From contig CATOSB010000008.1 in NCBI GenBank assembly GCA_951812305.1, positions 62,001 through 126,000 of the forward strand: a stretch of 64,000 bases of DNA. The letters run 5' to 3'. The notes beneath the pieces are model-generated. The model was not told where the DNA came from, ran no database searches, and saw nothing but the letters and a program-made list of their open reading frames with translations. Positions within the stretch are counted from its first letter, which is position 1. The number at the start of each line of letters is the position of its first letter. The position numbers were made by a program, and so were the translations under genes. This stretch comes from an uncultured Paracoccaceae bacterium. GTDB taxonomy: Bacteria > Pseudomonadota > Alphaproteobacteria > Rhodobacterales > Rhodobacteraceae. This document shows, piece by piece, positions 54,121-62,960 of this stretch.

Positions 54121-54556
54121 CCGCCTCGAAGGCCTCGGCGACGCTCGTGATCCGGGTGCCGATCTCGATAAGCGCGGCGGCCTGCCCGCCGGTCTTGACC
54201 TTGTAGGGCAATTTGATGGTGCCGTCGGCGACGCCTGCCACAAGCGGGTCGAGCGCGTCGGCCAGCGGAGTGGCGGCGGTTTTCATGGCGGCGATATTGG
54301 CCGCAACCTTAAGCGCGGCGGTGAGCTTGCCGATTTCCACCAGCAGGAAGGTCACGCCGTCGCCATAGGTGCCGATCAGGGTCTCCGTATCGCCGACCGT
54401 GCTGTGTATTGTGCGCCGGGTCGCTGCCCTGATATCTGCGGCGTTTGCCTCCACGGTGACATCCTCCTTGCTGAGACCCTCTTCCGTGAGCCACTGGTCC
54501 ACGTCCCCGAGCGCCATGGCGGCGATTGTTTCCGGGCCTTTTTTGATAAGTGCCAT
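54110..54556 (-). CDS. Hypothetical phage protein between tail fibre and NlpC genes
   Basis: A 148-aa protein, helical and acidic (MALIKKGPETIAAMALGDVD then QWLTEEGLSKEDVTVEANAA), with no known domain. Position behind the fibre-like gene and in front of the NlpC gene suggests a fibre chaperone or tail-tip accessory. Start ATG 54556; 11-bp overlap with the NlpC gene. Confidence 0.6.
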   Translation of the reverse strand: MALIKKGPETIAAMALGDVDQWLTEEGLSKEDVTVEANAADIRAATRRTIHSTVGDTETLIGTYGDGVTFLLVEIGKLTAALKVAANIAAMKTAATPLADALDPLVAGVADGTIKLPYKVKTGGQAAALIEIGTRITSVAEAFEADDA

Positions 54557-54578
54557 TGTCTTGTCCTCCTGTTGTGGA

Positions 54579-55439
54579 TCAGTACGCGACCCCGGCGGGC
54601 AGCCGGTCATCGCCGTGGGTGTAGCGCCCGAGCGACTGGGCGTAGATGAACGCGCCGCCATGATCGCCGGTGCCGATATAGGGCAGCGCCAGCGCCACGG
54701 TCATGCTGCCTGTGCCCTCGAAGAGCGGCTGGTGGCATCCGCCCCAGCCGGGCCGGGTGTTGTGCAGATATGTCCAGCCATCGCCCTCGAGATCGCCCCC
54801 CGCCGTGAGGGTGGCCGACATGTTGTCGGAGGGATAGAAGGTGGTGGCCCCGTCATGCGTGACGACGTTGACAAAACAGGCGGCCTGGGTTTTGAACTCG
54901 CCCTTCCTCCAGCCGGTAAAGCGCGGGCAGCCCTGGCGCAGCACATAAAATCGCGCCGGCTTGCCGTCGCTCTGATCCGCTGTGATGTTGACATCCAACA
55001 GCAGGACGCGGAAATCCGATCCGTGCCAGGGAGTATCGCCGTCCGGCCCGTTGGTCGCCTTGTCGAGATCGCCGCCGAAGGCGATGCCTTTGTCGGAAAG
55101 CTTCTCCAGCGTGACCACATCGATTTTGCCCGTGGCCTTCGTTCCGTTGTAGAGATGGGTGGACCAGGCGGACCCGTTATGAGCCTCGAATATGTCGAAT
55201 TCTGTGTTTACGCTTCCGCCGCAAAGGGTTGCGAATTTCCTGGTGTCGGCCAGCAGGTTGGGGGCGAGCGGGAACGATGCCTTTGCGCCGGCGACGAACG
55301 TATCGGCCCTACTCGCCGCGCTGATCGCGCGGCGGGCCGCGGCGGTCGCGGAGGCGCCCTGAGAGCGAATTTCACTGCTGACGGGTGCGGCATCGTTGAT
55401 CGAGACGCTGCCCTGGCTCGTGGAGATGATGGTGCTCAT
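54579..55439 (-). CDS. Putative tail fibre/receptor-binding protein
   Basis: A 286-aa protein. The N-terminal helical Ala-rich stalk-like part (SEIRSQGASATAAARRAISA) is followed by a beta-rich C-terminal region full of Gly, Trp and aromatic residues (NGSAWSTHLYNGT, PWHGSDFRVLLLDV, GWTYLHNTRPGWGGCH). This layout suits a trimeric fibre. No enzymatic motif is seen. It sits in an insertion between conserved distal-tail genes, a spot where phages swap host-range genes. Confidence 0.55.
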   Translation of the reverse strand: MSTIISTSQGSVSINDAAPVSSEIRSQGASATAAARRAISAASRADTFVAGAKASFPLAPNLLADTRKFATLCGGSVNTEFDIFEAHNGSAWSTHLYNGTKATGKIDVVTLEKLSDKGIAFGGDLDKATNGPDGDTPWHGSDFRVLLLDVNITADQSDGKPARFYVLRQGCPRFTGWRKGEFKTQAACFVNVVTHDGATTFYPSDNMSATLTAGGDLEGDGWTYLHNTRPGWGGCHQPLFEGTGSMTVALALPYIGTGDHGGAFIYAQSLGRYTHGDDRLPAGVAY

Positions 55440-55778
55440 GTTGTGATGTCCTCCAAGACCTGGATGATGAATGTGTCGGTGCTCTTTACTGTATCCATGT
55501 CCGTAAATTGAATGTCCGCGTGCCAGCATCCGGTAGGCCATTTGCTCGTCTCGTCCGCCCGCGCGGAAATGACGAAGCGGCCGCTCATCAGCGGATCGCC
55601 AACTATCACAGTCATTTTTACTTTCATTCCGGTTTGCGCGTGGCGCATCTGGCATTCCGGGGCCCAGACGCTCAGATCGCGAGATACCCCAGCATCTGCC
55701 CCCTTTGGTGGGGTCAGCCAGGCGGTGCAGTCGAGTGCGAGGCTGTCGCCGCGCTTGATGTATATTCTGTCCGGCATG
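55436..55778 (-). CDS. Small phage tail-associated protein
   Basis: A 113-aa protein starting MPDRIYIKRGDSLALDCTAW, with beta-sandwich-like strands (MSGRFVISARADETSKWPTG, CWHADIQFTDMDTVKSTDTF). The pattern resembles small baseplate or BppU-like N-terminal domains of phage tails. Overlaps the fibre gene by four bases, suggesting that it attaches the fibre. Confidence 0.55.
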
Positions 55779-55796
55779 TCGTTTCTCCTCCTCAGA

Positions 55797-56270
55797 TCAG
55801 AACAGCCCCGGCGCGGTTGCGGGCTCGTAGCGCAGCGCCACCGCGGCGCGGTCGAGGCCGGGGTCGTACCCGAGCGTGGCGACGATCTCGACGGCGGTAA
55901 CCTCGATGCCGAGCACGTCGAGCGTACGTTCCCAGTCGGGGGGATGGGCCCGGGAATCACCGTCGGCCAGGCAGAGCATGATCCGCACGCTGGCCCCGGC
56001 ACCGCCGCCGGACCGCGCGATCCACGCCATCGCCTCGCGCCCGACATTGTCCATGCGCAGCTCCGCGCGCGGTGCCCGCCCGGCCCGGTCGTCGGCCATC
56101 TTTAGCCGCAGCGCGATGGCGGTATATGTCTGCCCCGCGATGTCGCGGTCCCCCGGCGACACCGCCAGGCGCAGGGGATCGTCAAGTGCCGGGTGACAGA
56201 TTTCCAGCGCCGGGACGATGTCCTCGGGCGCGAGTGCGCGCAGGGCGATATCGAAGCCGGGGGCGGGCAT
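55797..56270 (-). CDS. Distal tail protein, DUF1833-like
   Basis: About 157 aa from ATG 56270. It has FDIALRALAPEDIVPALEIC, then HPALDDPLRLAVSPGDRDIA and TYTAIALRLKM, a beta-rich pattern found in DUF1833-type proteins of siphovirus tail modules. It lies between the 121-aa protein and the fibre cassette with one shared base at its start. Confidence 0.65.
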   Translation of the reverse strand: MPAPGFDIALRALAPEDIVPALEICHPALDDPLRLAVSPGDRDIAGQTYTAIALRLKMADDRAGRAPRAELRMDNVGREAMAWIARSGGGAGASVRIMLCLADGDSRAHPPDWERTLDVLGIEVTAVEIVATLGYDPGLDRAAVALRYEPATAPGLF

Positions 56271-56635
56271 CAGGCGGGCCCCTCCAGCGTCAGGCGCAAC
56301 TCCCAGCGGCGTTGACCTCCGGCGACACGGGCCCGGGCGGTGATGCCGCCGGCCCCGCCCCGGACACGGACGCGCAGGGATCCCGGCCCCAGCGGATCGG
56401 GAAAGGCGAACCAGCGATGGGCATGGGCGTCGGCCCAGCCTGAAAACCGCTCCAGCGCGGCATCGCTGTCGAGATGTGCGAGGATGTCCCATGTGCGCAG
56501 GCCCCGCCCCCGGCGGGCCTGGCGCACCGTGCCGTCCTCAAACGGCGTGCGCAGCACATCCTCCGCCCGGCCGATCTCGAACGCCTCGGCGTCGATCCGG
56601 GCCTCGAAGGGCCAGAGAGGCAGCGGCGCGCTCAC
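56270..56635 (-). CDS. Small distal tail protein
   Basis: A 121-aa protein (MSAPLPLWPFEARIDAEAFE then GRAEDVLRTPFEDGTVRQAR) ending RRWELRLTLEGPA, resembling the short protein that follows the tape measure in transposable siphoviruses and caps the tail tube. Overlaps the tape measure stop by four bases. Confidence 0.6.
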   Translation of the reverse strand: MSAPLPLWPFEARIDAEAFEIGRAEDVLRTPFEDGTVRQARRGRGLRTWDILAHLDSDAALERFSGWADAHAHRWFAFPDPLGPGSLRVRVRGGAGGITARARVAGGQRRWELRLTLEGPA

Positions 56636-59600
56636 CAGAAATCCCCCCGGCGTTTGCCGATCGCGCGGGACATGGTCTGGCTGATCGGCCCGCCGGTCGC
56701 GTCGTCCTCGGTGATGATCCGGACGACCGCCCCCTCGATGTCGGGTTCAATAGCCGCCTCGCGTGGCCGCAGCGGCGGCCCGGAGCCCTGGTTGTCGATA
56801 TGGACGCGGAGTTGGCGAGGGCCGTCCGCCGCGCTGGCCAGCCGTTCCATGAGGGGCGTCAGGGAGGCCGCAAGCCGGTCGGCGATGTCCTGGCCGGTCG
56901 CCGCCGCCGACACACCGACGGTCGGGGCGGCGGGCTCGTATATTTTCGGGATCGTGGCGGGGTCGATGGCAACACCGCCCGCATGAAACCGCGGCCGGTC
57001 CAGCGAGGCCAGCGCCGCCTCGATCGCGGCCGCCTGGGGCGCGGTCAGCACCGCCTCGCCGGCGGTGAGAAGGGCCGGCACCTCGCGGGACGAGGGACCA
57101 TGGCGGGAAGACGCAGTCACGATCTCGCGGGCGCGGGTGAGCGCTGTCGCCCCGGCCACACCGCCGGAATGATAGAGTGCAGGCGTATCGGTGACGACGC
57201 CGCCCACATGCCACGGCCGCGCGGTCGGTCGCGGAGATGTTGCCGGGGCGGCTCCGCCGCCGAATATCCCGCCAAGGACCTCGCTGAGCGCATCCGCCAG
57301 CGGCCCGGTGATGCCCTGGCGGATGACAATGCGGGCGAGATCGGCCAGGATCGCATCGACCAGCCCGGAAAACTCAATCTTGCCGGTGGTGACAAAGCCC
57401 ACCAGCGCGTCCTCCATGCCCTTCAGGGCGCGCGTGGTGGCCTCGGCGATCTCGTCGCCGGCGTGGATCGCGTCCTCGGCATAGTCCCGCAACGCCCCGG
57501 CCATGGCGGCGGCGCCCTGCGGGCCGAGGCGCAGCTCGCGATTGAGTTCCGCGGCCTCGGTTGCCGCCGCGATCAGCGCGGTCTCAAGCGCGCGGATCCC
57601 GGCGACCTGCGCGGCGGCGCCGGGTGCGTCGCCCACTTTGGCGATGGCCGCCTCGGCGAGATGTGCGGCCTCGGCCGCCGCAATGGCGCGGGCCTCCTCG
57701 ACCTCGCCCAGGCCCTGCAGCGACACCCGGGCGCGCTCGGCGGTGCGGACATAACCCTCGAGCCGGCGCTCCAGCGTCGCGGTGGGATCGGCGCCGCGCC
57801 CGCCACCGCCGCGCCCGCCACCGCCGCGCCCGCCACCGCCGCGCCGGGCCTTGCGCAGTGCGGCCTCCGCGGCGGCGGTTTGCTGATTGAGGCGGGCCTC
57901 CTCGGCGGCTTCGTCGGCAGTGGTTTGCGCTGCAAGCCGCCGGTCCCGCAATATCTGTTGAATTATGCCGCTGTCCACGCCCTGGCCCCGGAGGCTGGCC
58001 TCCGCGGCGGCGATATTGCCCTCGGCGTCATGCAGCGCCTCCGCGCGGGCCCTCTGCACCGGCTGGCCTACGGTCGCGGCACGGATGCGCGCGATCGCGA
58101 GGCCATGGCTTGCCCCGGCGGCGAGCCCATCGAGCGCGGCCAGGGCGCGTTCGAATTCTTCGGCCAGCGTGCGCGCCTGCTCGGACATCGTGTCGAGGCC
58201 CGGGTTGCGGCCATCGGTTGCGAGCAATTCACGCAGATGGCCCTCGAGATCCACCACGTCACCCAGCAGCTGATCGTTCTGGGCTTGCTGATCATCCGTA
58301 AGGTCTGGGGCCGCATTGGCGGCGGCGCGGAGCGCATGGCGCAGCCTTGTGGCGGCCTCCTGCTGGGCCTTGATCCCGTCCGCGTCGCGGAGCGCCTCAA
58401 GCGCCGCGCCGACCTCTCTGACGGCGTCGACGCTCAGACCCGTCTTCGCGGCCAGCTTCTCAAAGCCCGCCTCCGCCAGATTCAGGCGCTCTGCGATCTT
58501 ATCCCCGACAAAGTCGGAATTCGTTTGCAGGTCAAAGACGGCCAGCGCCAGCGCCTCTACGGAGACACCGGCGGCTTTCGCCTCGTCGGCAATATCCGCA
58601 AATCCGAACTGGTAGAGAACATCGCGCGGGTTGACCCGTGACCATGGCTGGATCGCAGCATTATACTTCCGGCCAAAAGCCTCCGCATCGCCGGCGTGGG
58701 CAACATGCTGCCGGAACGCTTCTGCAAACTCCAGCGCGGCTTTCTCCCCGGCGGCACGGGCGGAATATGCGGTCCTGTCGAGCGTCTTGGCGGCGAGATC
58801 GCCGGACAGAATGTCCTCGACCGCCTGCCGGGCGGCACGGGCGCTGGCGCGGCGTTCAATCTCCCGCTCGGCGGCGATGAGCGCGTAGACCCCGGCCGTC
58901 ACTTCGCCGTATTTTTCGCGAATGGCGTCGAGATCGCCGCGCAGATCTTGCAGGCCGCGCAGCCGGTCGGTGCTGTCGGCCAGCCGGTCGGTGGCGTTGC
59001 CAGCCTCTTCGGCCGCCTCGCCGGCGCCGAAGAGATGCCCGGCCAGGGGGATGAGCACGGCCGAGGCGGTGCCGAGGACGACACCAAGAAGCCCGAACCC
59101 CGACAGCAACTGCGGCAACTGCTGGCTGAGCGCGCGGGAGGCCGCGGTGCCGGAGGCCATCTGCACCGCCACGTCCTGCACCTGGTAGCCGACATTGATC
59201 AGGGAGGCCCGGCTGGCCCCCATAGCCTGGCGATGGGCCAGGCCCGCCGCAGCCCCGGCCCGGGTGGCCCGGGTGAGCCGCTCCTGCGCGGTGGCGGCCT
59301 GCAATGCGGTCCGCGCGGCGCGCTGGGTGGCCATAACCGCGGAGGTCTCCGCCCGCGCCACACGCAGCGCCTCCCGTGCCGCGCGATCACGGTACACGGC
59401 CAGCTTCAGCGCCGCTCGGGCGGCCTTGGTATCCGCCGCACTTACGCGCTCCCGCACTGCGCTCAACTCCCGCGCGGCGCGCGCCGCATGCTGCGCGGCT
59501 GTCGCCTGTCCGGCAGTGGCCGCCGCCCCGGCCCGGGTGGCCCGGGTGAGCCGCTCCTGTGCGGTGGCGGCGCCGCGGGCGGCGGTGGTGCTGCGGGCGA

Positions 59601-59748
59601 TGCCCGAGGCAGCCTGCTCATAGCCCCGCCCCGCGGTTCGCGCGGTGGTGCCGGCCTGCCCGGTCTCCGCGCGCAAGCGGCGCAATTCGGCGCGTGCCTG
59701 ATCCAGATCGGCGCGGATCCGCAGGGCGAGGTCCAGATCGCCACTCAT
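56632..59748 (-). CDS. Tail tape measure protein
   Basis: A 1038-aa protein, by far the longest of the tail block and located right after the chaperones. The Ala/Arg-rich coiled-coil N-terminus contains two copies of ATAQERLTRATRAGAAA. Near the middle are tail-tape-typical hydrophobic and helical regions (VGYQVQDVAVQMASGTAASR, LLSGFGLLGVVLGTASAVLI), then a Gly/Arg tandem repeat. The C-terminus has ARPWHVGGVVTDTPALYHSG. Length would set the tail at roughly 155 nm by the usual 0.15 nm per residue rule. Confidence 0.92.
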   Translation of the reverse strand: MSGDLDLALRIRADLDQARAELRRLRAETGQAGTTARTAGRGYEQAASGIARSTTAARGAATAQERLTRATRAGAAATAGQATAAQHAARAARELSAVRERVSAADTKAARAALKLAVYRDRAAREALRVARAETSAVMATQRAARTALQAATAQERLTRATRAGAAAGLAHRQAMGASRASLINVGYQVQDVAVQMASGTAASRALSQQLPQLLSGFGLLGVVLGTASAVLIPLAGHLFGAGEAAEEAGNATDRLADSTDRLRGLQDLRGDLDAIREKYGEVTAGVYALIAAEREIERRASARAARQAVEDILSGDLAAKTLDRTAYSARAAGEKAALEFAEAFRQHVAHAGDAEAFGRKYNAAIQPWSRVNPRDVLYQFGFADIADEAKAAGVSVEALALAVFDLQTNSDFVGDKIAERLNLAEAGFEKLAAKTGLSVDAVREVGAALEALRDADGIKAQQEAATRLRHALRAAANAAPDLTDDQQAQNDQLLGDVVDLEGHLRELLATDGRNPGLDTMSEQARTLAEEFERALAALDGLAAGASHGLAIARIRAATVGQPVQRARAEALHDAEGNIAAAEASLRGQGVDSGIIQQILRDRRLAAQTTADEAAEEARLNQQTAAAEAALRKARRGGGGRGGGGRGGGGRGADPTATLERRLEGYVRTAERARVSLQGLGEVEEARAIAAAEAAHLAEAAIAKVGDAPGAAAQVAGIRALETALIAAATEAAELNRELRLGPQGAAAMAGALRDYAEDAIHAGDEIAEATTRALKGMEDALVGFVTTGKIEFSGLVDAILADLARIVIRQGITGPLADALSEVLGGIFGGGAAPATSPRPTARPWHVGGVVTDTPALYHSGGVAGATALTRAREIVTASSRHGPSSREVPALLTAGEAVLTAPQAAAIEAALASLDRPRFHAGGVAIDPATIPKIYEPAAPTVGVSAAATGQDIADRLAASLTPLMERLASAADGPRQLRVHIDNQGSGPPLRPREAAIEPDIEGAVVRIITEDDATGGPISQTMSRAIGKRRGDFW
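57796..57840. repeat. 15-bp tandem repeat in the tape measure gene
   Basis: Three head-to-tail copies of GCGCCCGCCACCGCC, encoding GGGGR units on the minus strand. In-frame tandem units in a tape measure gene could change tail length through copy-number slippage. Confidence 0.85.
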
Positions 59749-59755
59749 GCCGGCG

Positions 59756-59960
59756 TCACCGTGTCAGCAGGCCTGCCGCCAGCGCCGTGGCAAGGGTCTG
59801 CGCCTCGCGGGCGCGCCGGGTCTCGCCGGCCTGCCACAGGAGCATGATCTGCCGCCATGTCAATGTGTCCGGGAGGGATCGGATGTCTCCGTGCCCCTCG
59901 GCGGCAAGGGTTGCGAGGATGTCTGCGAGGCCGACAGGCGTGCCATCCATCCCGGCCCGG
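59756..59960 (-). CDS. Frameshift extension of the tail assembly chaperone (GT-like)
   Basis: A frame offset from the upstream chaperone gene reads MDGTPVGLADILATLAAEGH then SLPDTLTWRQIMLLWQAGET and ends at 59756, 7 bp before the tape measure start. Its content looks more like protein than the end of the upstream frame. In many siphoviruses this second frame is reached by a -1 slip and makes the long chaperone form; here the GC-rich GCCGGGCCGGGA at about 59960 is the possible site. A separate start at the ATG of MDGTP is the alternative. Confidence 0.6.
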
Positions 59961-60414
59961 CCTCGGCCACGATGTGGCGCACGAAAAAACCCATGTTCGC
60001 CTGCCAGAGCGCGCCCGAAACCTTTGCCGCATCCGCGTCCCGGAGCCGGGCCAGCCAGTCCACCTCGCGCCCGCAAGCGCGGGCCGCAATCTCCAGCCAG
60101 AGATCGCCATGAGCGGCAAGCGCCGCCTCTACCACGCCGCCCGAAGGCTCGGCCTCGTCGCCCACTTGTGCCGCCAGGTCGGCAATCAGCGGCCCGGCCA
60201 GCGCGCGGATCTCGAGCCCCTCGCGGAACCGGAACTCGCGCACCGTGATCTGCACCGGTTTCCCGGTGTCCGGATCGGCCACCTCGAGCGCGATATCGGG
60301 ATCGAGGATCTCGAGCGCCTTGGCATCGGATGCCGGGGCGGGCTTTGGTGTGATGTTTCGTGCTTTTCGGGGTTTTCGGGGTTTTGCGGGTTTACGTGCC
60401 AAGGGGCTCTCCAT
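59860..60414 (-). CDS. Tail assembly chaperone (G-like)
   Basis: A 184-aa protein with a very basic N-terminus (ARKPAKPRKPRKARNITPKP), then an acidic domain VREFRFREGLEIRALAGPLI and CGREVDWLARLRDADAAKVS. Position between tail tube and tape measure identifies it as the short chaperone form that coats the tape measure before tube polymerisation. Its ATG at 60414 overlaps the tail tube gene end by 23 bases. Confidence 0.7.
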   Translation of the reverse strand: MESPLARKPAKPRKPRKARNITPKPAPASDAKALEILDPDIALEVADPDTGKPVQITVREFRFREGLEIRALAGPLIADLAAQVGDEAEPSGGVVEAALAAHGDLWLEIAARACGREVDWLARLRDADAAKVSGALWQANMGFFVRHIVAEAGPGWMARLSASQTSSQPLPPRGTETSDPSRTH

Positions 60415-61180
60415 CGACGATGAGGGCGGCGCCGCAATCCGCCGGCTGGAGGATGAGCGCGGCGATCTGCAGTCCCTGGATATCCTGACCGATGAGCGAC
60501 AGATCGCCGGCGGGGCGCAGCGAGACGAGCGGCGCGTAGTAATGCCGCCCATGGCTGTCAGGGACGATATCGGGCGAGAGCTCGATATAGCGCAGCGCGC
60601 CGCGCACCGGTTGCGGGTGGTCGATCGCCAGGCGCTCGCCTTTGGTCACGGTGTAGCTGGCATAGAGCGTATCGCCGTTTGCGGCACCGCCGTCGGATTG
60701 CAGGAGCCGGAGGCGGCCGTGACTCTCCTCGGCGCGGTAATGGGTGCCGACCGCCAGCTTGGTGCCGGCCTTGTTTTTCGCCTTGTAGACCACCAGATCC
60801 TTGACCTTGCGTCCGCGCGCGCCTGGCAGGCCGTAGCAGGGCCCGGTCTCGATCGCGGCCACGGCGATCTCGTCATCCTTGACCGCCTCCTCCGGGCGCG
60901 GCAGGGCGGCGTCCGAGCCGAGAAAGGCGGCAAGGTTGGCGAGCGACATGTCGTTCAAGGTCATCGTGATGGTGCGGGTGACCGAGCGGACGGCATCGAC
61001 CAGCGTGCGCGGCGGGCCCGAGGAGGATTGCACCGTGACGCGCTCCTCCTGAATGGCGAGCGTGGCCTGGCTGACATGGCCGAGATGGCGCTCCGCGCCC
61101 AGGGCCCCGCCGGGTTCAAGGGGCGCGAAATATAAATCTCCCGCCCCGACGATGATGTTGTCTCGATGATTGCTGATCAT
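60392..61180 (-). CDS. Tail tube protein
   Basis: A 262-aa protein starting MISNHRDNIIVGAGDLYFAP. Beta-rich with RTITMTLNDMSLANLAAFLG, GDTLYASYTVTKGERL and ELSPDIVPDSHGRHYYAPLV, as in major tail proteins of transposable siphoviruses. Gene order (after the gp37-like gene, before chaperones) supports this. It should form the non-contractile tube; no sheath gene is present. Confidence 0.8.
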   Translation of the reverse strand: MISNHRDNIIVGAGDLYFAPLEPGGALGAERHLGHVSQATLAIQEERVTVQSSSGPPRTLVDAVRSVTRTITMTLNDMSLANLAAFLGSDAALPRPEEAVKDDEIAVAAIETGPCYGLPGARGRKVKDLVVYKAKNKAGTKLAVGTHYRAEESHGRLRLLQSDGGAANGDTLYASYTVTKGERLAIDHPQPVRGALRYIELSPDIVPDSHGRHYYAPLVSLRPAGDLSLIGQDIQGLQIAALILQPADCGAALIVDGEPLGT

Positions 61181-61689
61181 AATGTATCCTCTGGTGGCTG
61201 GGCATGTATCCAGTATTTGGCCGCCCATTCGTCCTGCCAGACCACGCGTCCGGCCTCGATCTCCAGCAAACGCCCGGAGACCAGCGCCAGCGGGGCCGGG
61301 CGGCCCGGAACACCGGCGCAGGGGTCGGGGCACCAGCCGAGAAGCCGCCTGCGCACCGGGCCCAGAAGCTCCGCCAGGCGGCCCCGGGATCGGGTCTTCC
61401 TGCCGCGCGGATCGTCCGGGGCGGCGATCAGGATCGTGGTGGCGATGGTCAGCGTGACCTCTTGCAGCGCGCCGGCCCGGCCGGTGCGGTTGGGTCCGGC
61501 GGAAAACGCCGCCGGCACCACCGCCAGGACGGGTGGTTTGAGCGTGGTCTCGGCCGCCGCATCCAGCAAGCCGATCACGCGGCGAAACGGACGGCCGGGA
61601 CCGGCGAGCGGTGCCAGATGCTCGGTCAGCGCATCGCAGATCAGCAGGCCCGGATCGGGTGCGGTGTGGGGTGTCTCCAGCCGGGTCAT
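61177..61689 (-). CDS. Mu gp37-like (DUF1834) neck/tail joining protein
   Basis: A 170-aa protein (MTRLETPHTAPDPGLLICDA; later TLTIATTILIAAPDDPRGRK; RRRLLGWCPDPCAGVPG near residue 115), the DUF1834 pattern of Mu gp37. It probably acts in tail terminator or neck assembly. Overlaps both neighbours by four bases. Confidence 0.8.
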   Translation of the reverse strand: MTRLETPHTAPDPGLLICDALTEHLAPLAGPGRPFRRVIGLLDAAAETTLKPPVLAVVPAAFSAGPNRTGRAGALQEVTLTIATTILIAAPDDPRGRKTRSRGRLAELLGPVRRRLLGWCPDPCAGVPGRPAPLALVSGRLLEIEAGRVVWQDEWAAKYWIHAQPPEDTL

Positions 61690-62279
61690 GACGTGGCTCC
61701 TGCGGCCCGGCTGATCGCACGCGCCGCAATCTCCAGCACCGCATCGCGATCAGACGCATCAAGCCCCAGGAAGGGCCGGGCCGGCATGGCGATCTCGCGG
61801 GCGCCGATTTCGGCGAATGCCACACGTACCGTGCCCGCCTTGCGCGCCCGGGTACTCTTGCGCGAGGCAAAGCGCATCACATAGGCACCCGAGGCGGTCT
61901 TCACGCGGCGGAAGGCCAGCGTCTGGCGGCGGGCCTTCTGTTTGATGGTGCCGCCGAACTGGTGGATCGCGGCATAGATGACATTGGTGCCGACATCGAC
62001 GCCGGTCGCGTCGACGCGGTGGGTGACCGACGATCCCAGACGCCCGGATTTGACAAGTGTCTGCCCGCCGTCCCGACCGGCGCGTTTCGAGGGTGGCCAT
62101 TTTTTGCCATCCGGGCCGGTCCCGGTCTCAAAGCGCCGCGCGACCGTCGCCACGAGCATGGCGCCGATCTCGTCAAAGACCGCGCGCGGGTCCTCCGCGA
62201 CGCGCTCCATCCGCGTGAGCGCCCCCCGGACCTCCGCATCGTCCCACTCCAGATCGATCCTGACGCCGGCACCGGCCAT
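61686..62279 (-). CDS. Phage virion morphogenesis protein (Mu gpG/tail completion family)
   Basis: About 197 aa from ATG 62279 (MAGAGVRIDLEWDDAEVRGA). Family blocks: AMLVATVARRFETGTGPDGK, WPPSKRAGRDGGQTLVKSGR, LGSSVTHRVDATGVDVGTNV, IYAAIHQFGG. Members complete heads or tails before joining. Position matches Mu-type order (after the DUF1320 gene). Confidence 0.9.
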   Translation of the reverse strand: MAGAGVRIDLEWDDAEVRGALTRMERVAEDPRAVFDEIGAMLVATVARRFETGTGPDGKKWPPSKRAGRDGGQTLVKSGRLGSSVTHRVDATGVDVGTNVIYAAIHQFGGTIKQKARRQTLAFRRVKTASGAYVMRFASRKSTRARKAGTVRVAFAEIGAREIAMPARPFLGLDASDRDAVLEIAARAISRAAGATS

Positions 62280-62280
62280 G

Positions 62281-62730
62281 TCAGCACTCCCCCGGTGCGC
62301 CACGGCCCAGGGCGACGGCGATCACCGCAGACGGCCCCCGCACAGAGATCAGCGTCTCCTCGCGGCGCGCCACGATGGAACTGGCGGCGTCAAGCAGCGC
62401 GCTCTTGCCATCGACCAACCCGCGCAGCGCCGAGCGCGCCGCGCGGGCGCGGGCGATCACGCCTTCGGGCGGTGCCTCGTCATAGAGCCTGAGCCGCGCC
62501 AGATCGCAGGCCGCCGCGGTCAGCGCCGGCCAGGGGCCGGGGCCTTCCAGCGGCAGATCCCAGGCCCGCGCCAGGGCCGCGTCGATCTCGGCGGAGACAT
62601 CCGCCAGGACCGCGTCAATGCGGCCCGGATCGTCGCGCCCGTCCATGTCCTCGTCAGCCAGATCGCCGATCTCGCAAGACCCGAAGCGCGCCACCAGATC
62701 GGCGCGGGTCGCGTAACGGGTCGGCCTCAT
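62281..62730 (-). CDS. Mu gp36-like (DUF1320) head-tail connector
   Basis: A 149-aa protein beginning RPTRYATRADLVARFGSCEI, followed by VLADVSAEIDAALARAWDLP and ALTAAACDLARLRLYDEAPP, characteristic of DUF1320, a head-completion adaptor of Mu-like phages. It shares four bases with the upstream small gene. Confidence 0.9.
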   Translation of the reverse strand: MRPTRYATRADLVARFGSCEIGDLADEDMDGRDDPGRIDAVLADVSAEIDAALARAWDLPLEGPGPWPALTAAACDLARLRLYDEAPPEGVIARARAARSALRGLVDGKSALLDAASSIVARREETLISVRGPSAVIAVALGRGAPGEC

Positions 62731-62945
62731 ACCTCATCCTCTGCCTCGGCGGGAACCGCCGCGCCGTCGGCGATCAGGCCGTCGGCGATGCCCGGCACCA
62801 TGTCCAGAATGGCTCCGGTCTCATGGCGGACCCGGTCGATCTGCACCGGCGTGGTCAGCCGGACGCGGACCGTTTTGTCAGTCCCGGCACCCGGAGGATC
62901 CTTCGCGGGGGTCGTCGTCTGTTTGGCCGGTTTCCGCTGCGTCAT
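62727..62945 (-). CDS. Small phage head protein
   Basis: A 72-aa protein with a basic disordered N-terminus (MTQRKPAKQTTTPAKDPPGA) and a short beta domain VRVRLTTPVQIDRVRHETGA then ILDMVPGIADGLI. It lies between capsid and connector genes, where Mu-like phages often carry such a gene. Function unknown. Confidence 0.7.
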   Translation of the reverse strand: MTQRKPAKQTTTPAKDPPGAGTDKTVRVRLTTPVQIDRVRHETGAILDMVPGIADGLIADGAAVPAEAEDEV

Positions 62946-62960
62946 CTCTCACCCCACCCG

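Noticed and set aside
57781..57850. Short GC-rich tandem repeat as a possible CRISPR or origin
   Set aside because: The units are contiguous 15-bp in-frame codon repeats within the tape measure gene and lack spacers or iteron context.
56476..58641. 721-codon open frame on the plus strand
   Set aside because: Antisense of the tape measure gene in GC-rich DNA, with no recognisable domain; phage late genes all read on the minus strand.
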